NCBI GenBank assembly: GCA_963575745.1
Contig: CAUYUJ010004358.1
Coordinates: 63,501 to 127,500 of the forward strand
Reading direction: 5' to 3'
Source: Prorocentrum cordatum
Lineage: Eukaryota > Sar > Dinophyceae > Prorocentrales > Prorocentraceae
Length of the DNA: 64,000 nt
Shown: piece by piece, positions 22,850-34,253 of the stretch
Layout of the letters: each line of letters begins with the position of its first letter
Numbering within the stretch: the stretch's first letter is position 1
Position numbers and translations under genes: made by a program
The notes under the pieces: generated by a model
Told to the model about the DNA's origin: nothing
The model's input: only the letters and a program-made list of their open reading frames with translations
Database searches by the model: none

Positions 22850-23430
22850 GTATTTCATTAGAATTTAATATCATCCATTTGGTTTCATCCGTTTAATTTC
22901 GTCCGTTTTGTTTCATCCGTTAAATTTCATCAATTTAACTTCACCCGGTGTACTGTCATCCGGTTTAAATTCGCTCGAATTAAAATCATCCGAATTAAAT
23001 TCATCTGGTTTAAACTCATCCGGTTTTCATTCGTCTGGTTTAACTTCATCCGCTTTGAATGTCCTCTGTGTGCCTCTGCGTGGCTCGCGTTGTCAATTTG
23101 ATCCATTCAAACCTATCCCAATTAAACTCGTCTTGTTTTAATTCGTCCGATTTGAATTCATCCAATTTTATTGAAATTCATCTGGACTTAACTCGCCCAG
23201 TTTAAATTCATCCAAAATTAATTCGCCAGGTTTGAATTCATCCGGTTGTATTTCGCCCGGTTTAAATTCATCCGATTCGATTCGCCCAGTTAAATTCATC
23301 CGGTTTTAATTCGTCCGGTTGATTTCATCCCGTTTTTTTTCGTCCGGTTTAAATTCATCCAGGTAGTTCGTCCAATTGAGAGTCATCCGGTTTGAGTTCG
23401 TCTTGCTTGAACTCATCCTGTGTTAAATCG
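22850..23430 (+). repeat. AT-rich ~16-18 bp repeat 'TTTAATTCATCCGG'
   Basis: Over 30 diverged units alternate ATTTCATCCG, TTTAATTCGTCCGG and TAAATTCATCCGG. It is the most AT-rich repeat of the window outside the tract at 61.7 kb. Confidence 0.88.
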
Positions 23431-23717
23431 CACGCGCATCGCCCATGCATCGCGCGTGCATCGGCGATGTGTCGGCGATTCGTTGCGATCCTCCGACCCC
23501 ATCAGCGAGAACCCCATGTGGGATGCCCATGATCGAAAAAGAAACCTCTGAATAAACAGAAGCTTTCATCGGCGATGGACCCTCACAGCGGCGCAGAAAT
23601 TTGATCTTTACGTATGCTTCTTCTTATAGAATGTCTGAAGCCTTCAAGAGCTTCCACACAGCATGGATGACGGCTAGGCTTCAGGGGCCCACAAGTACCG
23701 TCAGTAACAAGGTTCCA
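23431..23717. other. Short unique spacer with GCATCGGCGATG motif
   Basis: GCATCGCCCATGCATCGCGC and GCATCGGCGATGTGTCGGCG at 23440-23480 resemble the cluster at 58.8-58.95 kb. No gene seen. Confidence 0.4.
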
Positions 23718-24270
<553 letters not shown>

Positions 24271-24439
24271 GATCCTCAGCAATAGCCTGAGCCTCAGTTC
24301 TTGAGCTTCAGCTCTGCTGGGGGGGTGGGTGCCGGGGTGGCTCTGCCGGAGTAGGGGGGAGGGGTGGTTCCGAGTCAATTTTGATGGCAAAATCGGAGCT
24401 CCAGCTCACTCCGGGTTGGCCCCTCGCCCTGGAGAGCTC

Positions 24440-25070
24440 GAGCGCGGGCTCTTAAAAATCCGGCAGCCGCCCAGACGGCCCAAGAGGGCCCTGAGTGGCC
24501 GAAACATCGCTCCAGGACATCCAAAAAGTTCCTCAGACGGCTCCAAAGCCTCCAACGTGCCCTTCCCGACACCTCCAAAGAGTGCCCAAAGATGGAAAAT
24601 CTGTCCCATTTCCTTCAGAACGTTTTTTTTGGGTGTTGCATTTTCGCTTCTTCGGCCTTCGCAGTGTCCACCACGGCCCAAGAGACCCCCAAAATAGGCC
24701 CAGAGACTCTCAAGAGGGCCCCAAGGCGGCCCAAGAAGGGCCCAAGACGGCCCAGGAGGCCCCCAAGACAACCCAAGCGGGCCCCAGGACGGGCCCAAGA
24801 AGCCCGCAAGAGGGTTCCATGACGGCCCCAGAGGCGCCCAGGAGACACCAAAATTGCCTGGGAGTCCTCCGGAAACCCCGAGAGGCTCCAAGTGGCCCTC
24901 AAGAGGCCCCCACAAGGCGCCCAAAAACGCTCCCGAAGGCTTGAAAATAACCTCCTACACAACCCCAGGAGGCCTCCAGGATGCCTCCTGCATGCCCCCC
25001 AAGAAACCCAAAAGGCCCCCAAGAGGTTCAACAATCACCTCCAAGAGGCCCCCCTGGGAGGCCTCGATAA
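24440..25070 (+). repeat. 'CCAAGA/GGCC' minisatellite-like array
   Basis: Degenerate GGCCCAAGAGGGCCCNNA units. A unique TTTTTTGGGTGTTGCATTTT segment interrupts it at about 24600-24680. Confidence 0.85.
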
Positions 25071-25507
25071 GGATGCGGAAAGACTCGGACCCATATGTTT
25101 TTCATTGCCTACAAAACTGAAGCGCAACGCGGAAAAAGGGACAAAATCACTCCGCGCTGGGGCGAAAGCGCCCTTCTGACAGCGGGATCGTCCCGGATCG
25201 GCGGCACCGGCCAGAGGCCTTTACAATACATCCACACAAAATCGATCCTTGGGCCGCCATGTAAATACACTAGAACCACGCGCGCGTTTAGGTTTTAGTC
25301 GCAGTTGAGCCACGGGTGCCGCTGTAAGCCCCGCTGTGGCCACAACGACGATTTCCAGCGTGCTCGGGCCCAGGCTACTGACGCAAAGAAGCGACTAGTC
25401 AAAACGCGGGGCGCCACGTTCCCGCGTATCTCACAATCTCGCTGCCGCATTTGTTTGGTTTATCGAACTGCGTTTTTTCTCCACTTTAACTTCCCTGGTG
25501 CCCCGTC
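25071..25507. other. Unique sequence, no gene recognised
   Basis: Non-repetitive. Open frames (25305-25580) have no recognisable domain. Confidence 0.35.
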
Positions 25508-25909
25508 GTGCCATTCAATGTTTTTGCACATCTGCTCGGTCTCCCCATGCCCGACCACGCAGACAGCCGCCAGCTCCTGATGTTGGAGTTGGTTCGGGAC
25601 CTCCTTGCGCACGCGTGGGAGTGCGTTGCTTTCCCCTCCTACTTGTGCTCCAAGCTTCTCGTTCTCACCGGTCGTTCAGCTGTCGGGCATCTGCACAGGG
25701 CGCGCGCAGATGTCCCAGTCATCAAATGCCCTTGTCTGGAATCAATTGTTGTCGACTCCGTCCACGGGAGTGGGGAATCTTTTTTGTGCTGGGCGCCGAA
25801 TCTCATGCCAGCGATAACCGCACCCGTGAGATCAGAAGGTTCGGACTCACGGGGGATGCTCAATGATTTGCCTGGCAAGTCCCATGTATGGGGCTGCCTG
25901 GAGCTCTGA
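25508..25909 (+). CDS. Unidentified 133-residue open frame
   Basis: An uninterrupted frame from ATG 25508, with a predicted helical segment SRQLLMLELVRDLLAHAWEC and a later CPCLESIVVDSVHGSG. Third codon positions are only moderately GC-biased. I do not recognise a family, and a chance frame in unique DNA is about as likely as a real exon. It ends where the 'CTGGCGGGGCC' repeat cluster begins. Confidence 0.2.
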   Translation: MPFNVFAHLLGLPMPDHADSRQLLMLELVRDLLAHAWECVAFPSYLCSKLLVLTGRSAVGHLHRARADVPVIKCPCLESIVVDSVHGSGESFLCWAPNLMPAITAPVRSEGSDSRGMLNDLPGKSHVWGCLEL

Positions 25910-26400
25910 CGGGGCCTCTTGCGGTACCTTATTGGCGCTCTGGCGAAGCCTCTCAGGAGGTGGGAGAGCACAAACCTGATAACTTGTATACTACAGCCAC
26001 ACCCCGCTCGCTGGGGCGGGTCTTCCCTGCAAGGGTGGGAGGAGCAAGAATCGCGTGAAATAGTTTGGTGTAGGGATTTCCATGGCGCTCTGGCGGGGCC
26101 CAGGAGGGGAGGGAGGAACACGAAACCTTGGGAAAATTATGGTGTAGCCACACCCCGTTTGCTCTGACATGGCTACCTCGGGCGCGGTGGGAGGGGCAAG
26201 AAAGAACAAGGACTGTATATGGTATGGCAACACTCCTCTCACTCTGCCGGGGCCGCCCGTGAGGGGTGGGAAGGGGCAAAGCAACATGTGAAACTATAGG
26301 GTATAGCCATGCCCCGCTCGCTCTGGCGGGGCCTGTCTGGCGCTCTGGCGGGGCCGTCCCAGGAGAGGAGGGAGGAACACGAAAGCTGAGGGGCGAGGGG
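25910..26400 (+). repeat. 'CTCGCTCTGGCGGGGCC' dispersed repeat, cluster 2
   Basis: Four to five units of about 75-100 bp: GCGCTCTGGCGGGGCC, AGGAGGGAGGGAGGAACACG, then TGTAGCCACACCCCG. Same family as 19.8-20.1 kb. Confidence 0.75.
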
Positions 26401-26479
26401 AGGAAGAGGAGAGGAGGGAATGGAGGCAAAGGGGGGGGCGGGAGGGATAGAGGGACGGAAAGGGGAGGCCTGTGCCATC

Positions 26480-27435
26480 TGGGCCGTCTTCGAGCGCCGT
26501 GGGGCCTCCCGCTCCCGCTCTGTGGCCCAGCTTGGACCTGTCCTGGGGCCTCTTGGGCCGTCTGGGGCTCCTCCTGGGCAATTTTCGGGCTCCCTGGGGC
26601 CGTCTTGGGGCTCGTTCGGGGGCCTCTTCGGCTGTCTTGGGGCGGTCTTGGGGGCGTCGTCGGCCGTCTTGGAGTCTTGGAAGCACGCGAGGAAATGGAA
26701 AACAGCTTGTAAAACATGTAAATCAAGGATTTGGGCCTTTTCGGGCTCTCTCGGGGCGCCTCTCGGAGCTCTCTTGGGGTCTCTTGGAGGCCCTGGGCCG
26801 TGCGTTTGCCGTCTTGAGTTCATCTTGGGCCACGTTGGGCTCATCAGGGCCGTCCTGGAACGCCTTGGGGCCTCCCGCTCCCGCTTTGGGGCCCATCTTG
26901 GGCCTGTCCAGGGATTTTCTTGAGCAGTCTCGGGCTGCTCTTGGGCAGTCTTCAGTCTCTCTGGGGCCGTCTTGGGGCTCTTTGGGGGGCCTCTTCGGCG
27001 GTCTTGGGGCGATCTTCGGGGCGTCTTCTGCCTTCTTTGAGCGTTGCAAGCTCCAGAACGCGAGGAAGCGGAAAACGTCGAAAAACCATTGCAAATCAAA
27101 GATTTGGGCCTCTTCGGGCTCTCTCGGGACGCCTCTCGGAGCTTTCTTGGGCCTCTTGGAGGCCTCTTGGGCTGTGTATTTGCCGTGTTGGGCCCATCTG
27201 GGGCCACGTTGGGGCCATCTGGGCCGTCTTGGAGCGCCTTGGGGCCTCCCGCTCCCGCTCTGTGGCCCAGCTTGGGCCTGTCCTGGAGCTCTCTTGGGCC
27301 GTCTGGGGCTCCTCCTGGGCAATCTTCGGGCTCCCTGGGGCCGTCTTGGGGCTCGTTCGGGGGCCTCTTCGGCGGTCTTGGGGCGGTCTTGGGGGCGTCG
27401 TCGTCCGTCTTGGAACGTTGGAAGCTCAAAAACGT
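26480..27435 (-). repeat. 370-bp higher-order repeat built of CCAAGA-type units
   Basis: GGGGCCTCCCGCTCCCGCTC recurs at 26501, 26867 (minor variant) and 27241, giving about 366- and 374-bp periods. Each period contains reverse-orientation GGCCGTCTTGGGG units and a unique spacer (CGAGGAAATGGAAAACAG, then AAATCAAGGATTTGGGCC). About 2.6 copies. Confidence 0.85.
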
Positions 27436-27520
27436 GAGAAACCGAACAAAAATCCCAAAAGCACCAACGAACATCAAGGATTCTGGCCCACCAACAGGTA
27501 GTCTGCAGCTTGGAACGCCA

Positions 27521-27994
27521 TCACGCCAGCCGAGCACCCGTAGATCGCCTTTGCAGGTAGGTCAACTGCGCCCTCGCCTGCTCCTCGAACGTCAGCTGCG
27601 GCGTCTCCGCGGGGAACGCAAGCTCACACCTCGGGCCAAGCCGCGACTCCGACCGAGTGGAGAGGTTCCACACTGCGCCGAGGAGGTACACCCTGAGGAT
27701 GATCAGCGCCAGCAGCAAGGCACCTCCCGCCACAACCAACGGCGAGAGCGTCGCGCAGACGCAGGTGGCCAGTGGCCGCCGGCACCGCTGGACAGGACAC
27801 GGTGGGAGAGCACTCTGGGCACGGCACCGATGCGCCCCACACCGCCAGGGGTGCTGATCCCGCGCGCGAGCTCTAGCATAGCGGCACGGGCGACTTGTCT
27901 TACCTGAAAATACTCGAGCCATCGTGCCCATGGCCGATGGAGGGAGAGACGGCGGAGCTGCAACTCCAAAGACAGCATTCCCGAGCAAGCACAT
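27521..27994 (-). CDS. Candidate host exon: single-pass membrane protein C-terminus, unknown
   Basis: A 157-residue frame. Its C-terminal 85 codons (from about 27780 down) have third positions that are overwhelmingly G or C, and encode a membrane helix (SPLVVAGGALLLALIILRVY) followed by a soluble tail with NLSTRSESRLGPRCELAF and LTFEEQARAQLTYLQRR, then stop. This looks like a genuine terminal exon. The N-terminal 70 residues (PCRYARARARDQHPW...) are Arg/Pro-rich and less convincing, so the true exon start is probably a splice acceptor near 27800. I recognise no family. It stands alone between a minisatellite and a microsatellite, so the rest of the gene would lie at higher coordinates or is missing. 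Confidence 0.4.
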   Translation of the reverse strand: MCLLGNAVFGVAAPPSLPPSAMGTMARVFSGKTSRPCRYARARARDQHPWRCGAHRCRAQSALPPCPVQRCRRPLATCVCATLSPLVVAGGALLLALIILRVYLLGAVWNLSTRSESRLGPRCELAFPAETPQLTFEEQARAQLTYLQRRSTGARLA

Positions 27995-28029
27995 CCATCC
28001 TCATCGTCATCCGTACTAGTATCACTGCA

Positions 28030-28087
28030 ATTTGATCATCATCGTCATCACCGCAGTCATCACCATCACCATCACCATCACCACCAC

Positions 28088-28125
<38 letters not shown>

Positions 28126-28132
28126 GCAGCAG

Positions 28133-28188
<56 letters not shown>

Positions 28189-28255
28189 ACATCATCATCT
28201 TCATCATAATAATCATCATCTTTATCAACATAATCATCAACAGCATTTGAATCAT

Positions 28256-28291
<36 letters not shown>

Positions 28292-28593
28292 TACCAACAT
28301 CAACATCATCATCACCACCATCACTATCATCATCAGCACCAACATCGTCATCATCATCATCGTCATCGTCACCATCATCATCCTCACCGTCATCCGTTCT
28401 ACGATTACTGTAATATTGTCACCATCGTCATCACCACATTCATCACCATCGTCATCACCATCATCATCATAATGATCATCATCTTGATCATCATCTTGAT
28501 CATCATCATCATCATTATCATCATCATCATCACCAGCATCAGCATCATCATCAGCATCAGCATCAGCATCAGCATCAGCATCAGCATCAGCAC

Positions 28594-28628
<35 letters not shown>

Positions 28629-28688
28629 CCAACACCACCACGACCGCCACGACCACGACGATCATCATCATCATCATCATCATCATCG

Positions 28689-28719
<31 letters not shown>

Positions 28720-28775
28720 AATCATCAACATCATCATGATTATCATCATCACCATCATCATCATCATCAATATCA
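28030..28775. repeat. ATC/CAT interrupted microsatellite
   Basis: About 745 bp of ATC/TCA triplets with a (CAGCAT)n stretch at 28550-28590 and a CGACCACGACCGCCACGA interruption at 28635-28660. The minus strand keeps one Asp-rich frame (28022-28996) through the whole tract. Confidence 0.94.
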
Positions 28776-29234
28776 TTGCGAGTGGGAGGTGGCAACGGCC
28801 GGAGCCAGAGCGGGAGCAGCACGGGAACAGGAGCGGGAGGCAGAGGGATCGGGAGGCAGCGGCGGGAGCAGGATCCAAGCGGCAGCGGCGACCAGGAGTG
28901 CGATGCTCTTTGTCCTTGACGCTCCAGGGGCGGACGGGCGTCCGTTTCTGGGTCGCGGGCCCGCGCGTGGCCCCACCCCAAGTCTACCCCCCACAAGGGG
29001 CAGCAGCTAGGTCGCGGAGGCCAAGAGCGAGGGAGGAGGGAGGCAGAGGAGAGAGGAGGAGTCCGAGCGGGAGTGGGGAGGGGGATTTCCTCATCCTCCT
29101 CCTCCGCCTACTCTTCCTCCATCCCTTTACTCATCAATAATTCCTCCCTGTCGCACCTCCGAATGTGTTGGTAAGGCGGGCCGGGCGACTCGCTTGAGTC
29201 TTCCTTGGCATTTGGAACAGCGGAGTCAGACACT
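28776..29234. other. G/A-rich unique sequence, no gene recognised
   Basis: GGGAGCAGCACGGGAACAGG-type low complexity at 28800-28880, otherwise unique. Confidence 0.35.
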
Positions 29235-29560
29235 GACAATACATTCACATAATGATCGCGGGTCGTTTTCAAAGATCTCGCCGAGCGCCGCGCGCATTGG
29301 TTCAACACTTTGCAACAGCGTCGACGATGGAAAACGATTCGTTTTCAAAATGTGGCTCTCGCTTTAGCACCACGCGCATTCGTCTTGAAATTTTGCGGCG
29401 GCTCCATGGATGGCTCATTTGCGAAATGTGGCTCTCGCCTCCTTAGCGCCGCGCGCATTCGTCTTAAACGTTCGCAGCATCTTCACGGATGGAGAGCGAT
29501 TCGCGTTCAAAATGTGGCTCTCGCCTTAGCGCCGAGCACTTTGGCCTGACAAGTTTGTAG
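29235..29560 (+). repeat. ~80-bp tandem repeat (about 3-4 units)
   Basis: ATGTGGCTCTCGC anchors at 29350, 29426 and 29512, with shared GCGCATTCGTCTT and CACGGATGGAG segments. Confidence 0.75.
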
Positions 29561-29890
29561 CTGCTTCACGGATGGAGGGTGGCTCCTATGCAAAAGGTAA
29601 TTTTCGCCTCAGCGGGCGGCGTCGAAGTTTCGAGCCTGAGTTTGCAATATTGAAGACGCGCAGACGGTTGTATTCTCATGGGTCGCTTACCGCAGTGGAA
29701 ATCAGCCGCCGCGCCCTTGAGGCGCGAGTTGGCGCCCCCAAGTCAGTCCTCAATCCAGAAGATCTTTAGAAGGGCCCAAGCCCAACATTCTCATATCTTC
29801 TGGGGGGCCCCGCGCGCCTCACGGGACGCGTCGAATCTCGCCGCGTAAGTTCTTCGGGCCCACCAAGGCCCGAAAACTAGCCGAGGGAGC
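29561..29890. other. Unique sequence, no gene recognised
   Basis: No motif recognised on either strand. Confidence 0.35.
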
Positions 29891-30250
29891 GACGAGAGCA
29901 CGCCCGTGCTCAATCTTCTTTTTCAGCGGTGAAGTCTGACACCTCGTGGTCGCGACCAAGGGGTTCGAGGCATGCAGCGCCAGGGATCTTCATTCCATGA
30001 AGTGAAAGGCCATGCAAAAAAACAAATCCAGGGCGACCGCGGCCGGGCTAGTTCGAGCCCCTGCGGCGGCGAGGCAAAGCTGCTGCAGGGCGGCAACAGC
30101 GCGCGGAACAAACCCGCGCAACGCACGTACATGCTCAATGTTATTCCTTTTTTTAGCGGTAAAATCTGCCATCTCACGGTCGCGACCAGGGGGCTCGAGG
30201 CATGCGACGGCAGGGCTCATCATCCATATTATTCGCAAGGCCGAAATTCT
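29891..30250 (+). repeat. ~220-bp spaced direct duplication
   Basis: CGTGCTCAATCTTC, AGCGGTGAAGTCTGACA and GGTCGCGACCAAGGGG at about 29907-29965 recur at about 30130-30200 as CATGCTCAATGTT, AGCGGTAAAATCTGCCA and GGTCGCGACCAGGGGG. Confidence 0.7.
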
Positions 30251-30331
30251 CAGCGCATCGGCGCAGACCACTTACGGGGGCGGAAAGGCGTCGACCCTCA
30301 GATTCGAAGGACGCAACGACACTCTAAAATC

Positions 30332-31180
30332 TCACGCAACTAGCAAAGCTGCGCACAACCAAAAGGAAAAACGAGAGGGATATGCCGCAGCCCCGCGGGG
30401 TAATGTCTCTCCTTCCAGAACGACATGGTTGTGACCTGGGCGAAACGAGCAGTGGCCGCGCTTCCCATGACATGTCAGGCGGCCCAGGCACACCACGGCC
30501 AGGTCCCCAGACTCCGTCGCGCAGCCGAAAATCACTCGAGTCACTTCCCCAACTGGATCCAAACGAACGTTGATGAAGGTCTACCGCGCGGCTGCACGGC
30601 AGCACGTGCTGACGCATTCTCTGCGGCGCCACGTGCGCGAGGTCATGGGATTCCCCGGCGCATAGAGGCACAGAGTGAAGCTGGCGCAGTCTCACAATGC
30701 ACGCTGCCACCCGCGTGAAAAGGTTCCCCGTGCGCACCGTAGCTCTACCCCGATCACGAAGCTGCGGGGGAGGCCCGGGGCACTCGGCACTTCGGACAGG
30801 GCAGCGGTTGCGAGCGAGCGAGAACGGAGAACCAGCGGCGCCAACATCACCGCTCTGCTTAAGCCAAGTCTGAAGTGCCGCTCAATCACTCTGAGATTCA
30901 AACAGCTGCAAACATCCTGATCTGGCCGACTCAAATCGAGGCCCACCGAATTACATCCAAGCCGCCTCGCACTCCTGGCAACTCCACCGCCGCCTGAGAA
31001 CACATCCAGCAGGTAAGGGCTCTCGTGGCAGCGCGGCTCTTCACTCACTCGGCCGCGCGAGGGCCTCGTCGGCGCACGACCGGCCGTGCTGGAGCGGCCC
31101 GTCCGAGCAGCGACGCATCCCCCAGCTGCCCCAACGCCGTCACGCAGTGTGCCTTCGTAGCCTCCTGCAGGCATTCCCAA
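30332..31180 (-). pseudogene. DNA-methyltransferase-like module of DIRS-like element 1
   Basis: Frame 31180-30692 shows YLLDVFSGGGGVARSARRLG, a glycine-rich AdoMet-binding motif I like that of C5-cytosine methyltransferases, then AVMLAPLVLRSRSLATA, where the family's 'APPCxSFSxA' Pro-Cys motif IV has lost its PPC. Later frames give RTGNLFTRVAACIVRLRQLH, GNPMTSRTW (equivalent of the ENP motif VI, Glu lost) and, in frame 30562-30332, GRLTCHGKRGHCSFRPGHNH and GETLPRGAAAYPSRF, a conserved cysteine-containing tail. Key residues are gone and at least two frameshifts occur, so it is a pseudogene. Whether the family methylates DNA is inference. Confidence 0.65.
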
Positions 31181-31195
31181 TTTTCGAACTCTCGT

Positions 31196-32644
31196 TCAGC
31201 CGACCGACTTCTGGGACCTCTTGACCGATGACAGCGCCGCCCATCTCCCTCGCTTTTGGACCTCCTCTTGCGACCGCCGGCCCGTTGCCCGGCCCAGCGA
31301 TGCCCCGCTGCGCCGGCTTTGACGCGGGGCGACGCCAAATCCGATGTTCAGAGCAGCGCAGAGAAAGAGGCCTAAAAACCGAGGATAGCACAGGCCCGGG
31401 AGGGGCAACGACGAGTTCTTGTCTTGCAGGGAACGGAAAATGTGACCCATCCAGTGACATCGATCCGAGTCGCGAGGAGTGGTGCCGTCTGACGAACCCA
31501 CTTTGCCCCGAGCAACTCCCGCCTCCCGAAACAACCATGTGGCCAGACTCTGAACGGCGTGCTCGCGCGGGGCTTGGGAAGAATTGCTGGCCAGCCCTAG
31601 CATCTCCCCGGGTCGAATATATCACTCCACCATTGCCAGCGCTAGCGCTCCCGCCAAGGGGGCTTCCAGGCGGCGCAGCTCCGCTGCGATGGCCGATCAG
31701 GTCGCAAGCGCCAAAGGCTTCCGAGAGCGAGGCGGTGACAACTTCTTCCAGCCCTTCAAGCGCCGCAGAGGGCGGGGCAGGCGCAGGCCACCCAGGCGGC
31801 CGCAATCCGGGCGGGGGAACATTAGCTCCGCCAGCAGCGCGTCACCGCGCCAGGCCCTGATGCCCCCCAGGAACTCCCCATTCACGCAGACCACTAATAT
31901 CGCGTCCAAGACGGCCGGCTCCGGGGGCGCCGCCGGCGAGCAGCGGGGCCAGACGCAGACGGCGAGGACGCGCTGGCTGTAGGTCTCGAGCGCGACCGCC
32001 CCCGCGGATCGCCTCTCGAGGTAGCCGACGCCCAGCTTCTCCCCGCCAGCGGCGCGCGGGGTCTCCCCCAGCGCAACGATCGCCTTCAACGGCTGGGCCT
32101 TGCCGCGGGTCTCGAGTCGCCTCGCGCAGCTGGCCGCGACGGCGTGCTCCCCCGCGTCGCTGCTGTCGCCACTCTGGCTCTCGGCCGCGTCGACCCCTCG
32201 GCCGCTGGCGACGGCGCTCGGCAGCGGGGGCTCGTGGCGGCCCGCCTCCGAACGGCTCTGTGCAGTCTCCCCGCGCGGCGGCCGAGCCCCCCCCCGCGCC
32301 GCCGCCCTGGCAGGAAGCCCGCGGCTCCGAGCCAGCGCGCGGGCCCTCTGCGACGGCTGCGACGGCGGCCCCTCTGTCGCCTCTCGGACCGCCGCGCCAG
32401 CGCGCAGCGCCCTCGCGCGCCGCCTGGCCGACGGGCCCGGCAACGACGCCGAAGGCGCCGCGCGGGCCAGCGACCTCTGCCGCGGGGTCTCGCGGTCAGG
32501 TGGAGCTCCCTGCGCCGGCATCAACCAAGCCTGGAGCAACTTGTGGCGAAAGCGAGTTTGGGTCAAGATGGACAACGAGAGTCTGGCTACGATCGTGCCC
32601 AGGACCGAATATCCGACTACCTTCGTCACCAGAACTGAACCCAC
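31196..32644 (-). pseudogene. Tyrosine recombinase of DIRS-like element 1
   Basis: Frame 32644-31697 ends with a SAM-like core-binding segment: VALETYSQRVLAVCVW, LDAILVVCVNGEF and RPLRRLKGWKKLSPPRSRKP. After a frame change and an in-frame TGA (31622-31624) the catalytic domain starts YIRPGEMLGLASN, holding the first catalytic Arg. It ends RRSGASLGRATGRRSQEEVQ, RGRWAALSSVKRSQKS. Relatives have His in the 'RHSGAS' box and Tyr in 'SVKRYQK'. Here these read Arg and Ser, the latter a single-base change (TAC to TCC). The nucleophile is therefore missing and the enzyme would be inactive. Confidence 0.7.
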
Positions 32645-33513
32645 TCGGGGCCCATTGAGCGGCGAACCTGACGTTTCTGGCGAGGCACGGGGCAGCGAAA
32701 CGACGGACCTGAATAAGAAGCCGATATCCTGGACCTGGAACTGCAGAAACAGAGCACAACTGGCAGGATATCTCCCGATCGCAGAATGCGGCGCCCTTGC
32801 ACTGGCTGGCAGCGCGCGGCGCGAGACGCAGCCGTCACGAGCGCCCGCGCCTCGAGTCTAAAGACATCATCTTCGCATGCTCACCTGTCCGCCATCGCAG
32901 TGGTCCAGCGGGCATCGTGCGAGAGCGAGCTGGACACCGCGGGGGGGCTGGGGGCTGCCCCCCGGCGCTCGCCATCCAGCGCGCGCCCCAGCTCGGCGCC
33001 CACCCCCGGGTCGAAGCGCGCCTCCGCCACGCTGTATCCGCAGAGGCTTGCGTCGGAGGAGTAGACGACTGGGGCCCAGGGCCTGCTCCAGCTTGAGCCC
33101 AGAATCACCATGATGTTCAAGTAGCAATTGAGTTCGTCTCGCACCGCAGGCCACGGCGCAAAGTAGGCGCGGTAACTTTGCGCCACGAAGGCGCATGCAG
33201 CATGGGATACTGACGGCACCTCGCGACGAACCAGGGCCATGAATGTCACGTGGCCCAGCGCCATCTCCAACTGCCAGCCTGCGACCTTGCGACGCCTCAG
33301 GAGACTGCGAAGGTCCTTTCGCACCATGGCGAATCTCTCGTCGGTGGGGTGGGTGGCCAGCTGCCTCCCGTCGAGGAAGCGCCCGAGGGCGCGGCCCCCT
33401 CTGGGCGGCAGCTCAACCACGTGGAACTTGAGCTGGTCGCCCTCGAAGTCCTGCCTCGCCTCCAGGAGCGCCGTCTCCACCTGCTGGCCGCTGAGCCCGA
33501 TGACGCCCGCGTG
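32620..33513 (-). pseudogene. RT thumb and RNase H of DIRS-like element 1
   Basis: The frame (33513-32881) reads GVIGLSGQQVETALLEARQ, then RSLLRRRKVAGWQLEMALGH with VTFMALVRREVPSV (the 'LLGHxTF..L.RR' connection box), then WAPVVYSSDASLCGYSV, the RNase H N-terminal Asp motif. A stop at 32881 separates this from the distal part, read in frame 32759-32496 as QWAPSGFSSGDEGSRIF, which matches the RNase H end box ('W.PSE.N.AD.GSR'). The expected Glu/Asn of that box are replaced (GFSS), a further sign of decay. Confidence 0.7.
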
Positions 33514-34130
33514 TATACGTGCATGAAATGGCCGAAGGCGCCGTCCGAGTCGGTCGCGCCCAGAACCAGCGGGGCCCGCGGTCGCTCATCCGCAGGCTGC
33601 GGCCCGGGGACGGCTGCCGATCCAGACGGGCCTGGTTGGCAGCCTGCGCGAAGTGCAGCGACCGCCAGAAACCCAGCGGCGAGCTCTAACTCATGGGCCA
33701 CGCCAGCTCGCCCCCTCTGTCACGGCGCGGCCTTCTACCAGCGTCTATTCAGTCAGAGGCAGCGAGTGGCGGCCAACAAAAATAGCGTCAGATCCCGCCC
33801 TCCAGCTTCATCACGTGGAAGTAATAGGCGACGTCGCCCACGCTCAGCATCTCGACGCGGCCGAGACCTTCGCACGACAGCAAATCGACGCCTGGAGGGG
33901 GGCGAGAAAGGGCGTTGTTCCGCCTGCAATCCACGTTGAATCGAAGGTGCCCCCGATCCATCTTCTCCACGCATAATAGAGCCAAGCACGCTCAATGGTC
34001 GACAAGTCAGGGCGACGAGGCCGATCGCGAGCGCGCGCCGAACGAACTCCCCCTAGCTCCGCGGCCGCTGGAGCAGCAGAGGGTCGGCGCGACAACCTGG
34101 GAGTCCTTCGAGCTCTCGGATTAGAGCTGC
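33514..34130 (-). pseudogene. DIRS-like reverse transcriptase, fingers and palm (element 1)
   Basis: The readable part is frame 33985-33788: ALLCVEKMDRGHLRFNVDCR then RNNALSRPPPGVDLL, the RT fingers motif ('LR.V.D.R..N'), and MLSVGDVAYYFHVMKL, motif A with its catalytic Asp. A stop follows at 33788. The stretch to 33520 is out of frame. Where the family has its YxDD/YxDN box the sequence reads HVYT and then shifts frame, so motif C is destroyed. The polymerase is inactive as it stands. Confidence 0.7.
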
Positions 34131-34253
34131 TTCCTGAACGGCAGCAGCTTCCTGGAAGCAAGCCCCTCGGGGTAGAGCCTCGCCTGCGCGGGAAGCATCG
34201 TGGCCGAGCTGGGCGCGACGTGGGCGCTGTCCGGCATGCTGGCCCGCGAGTGC

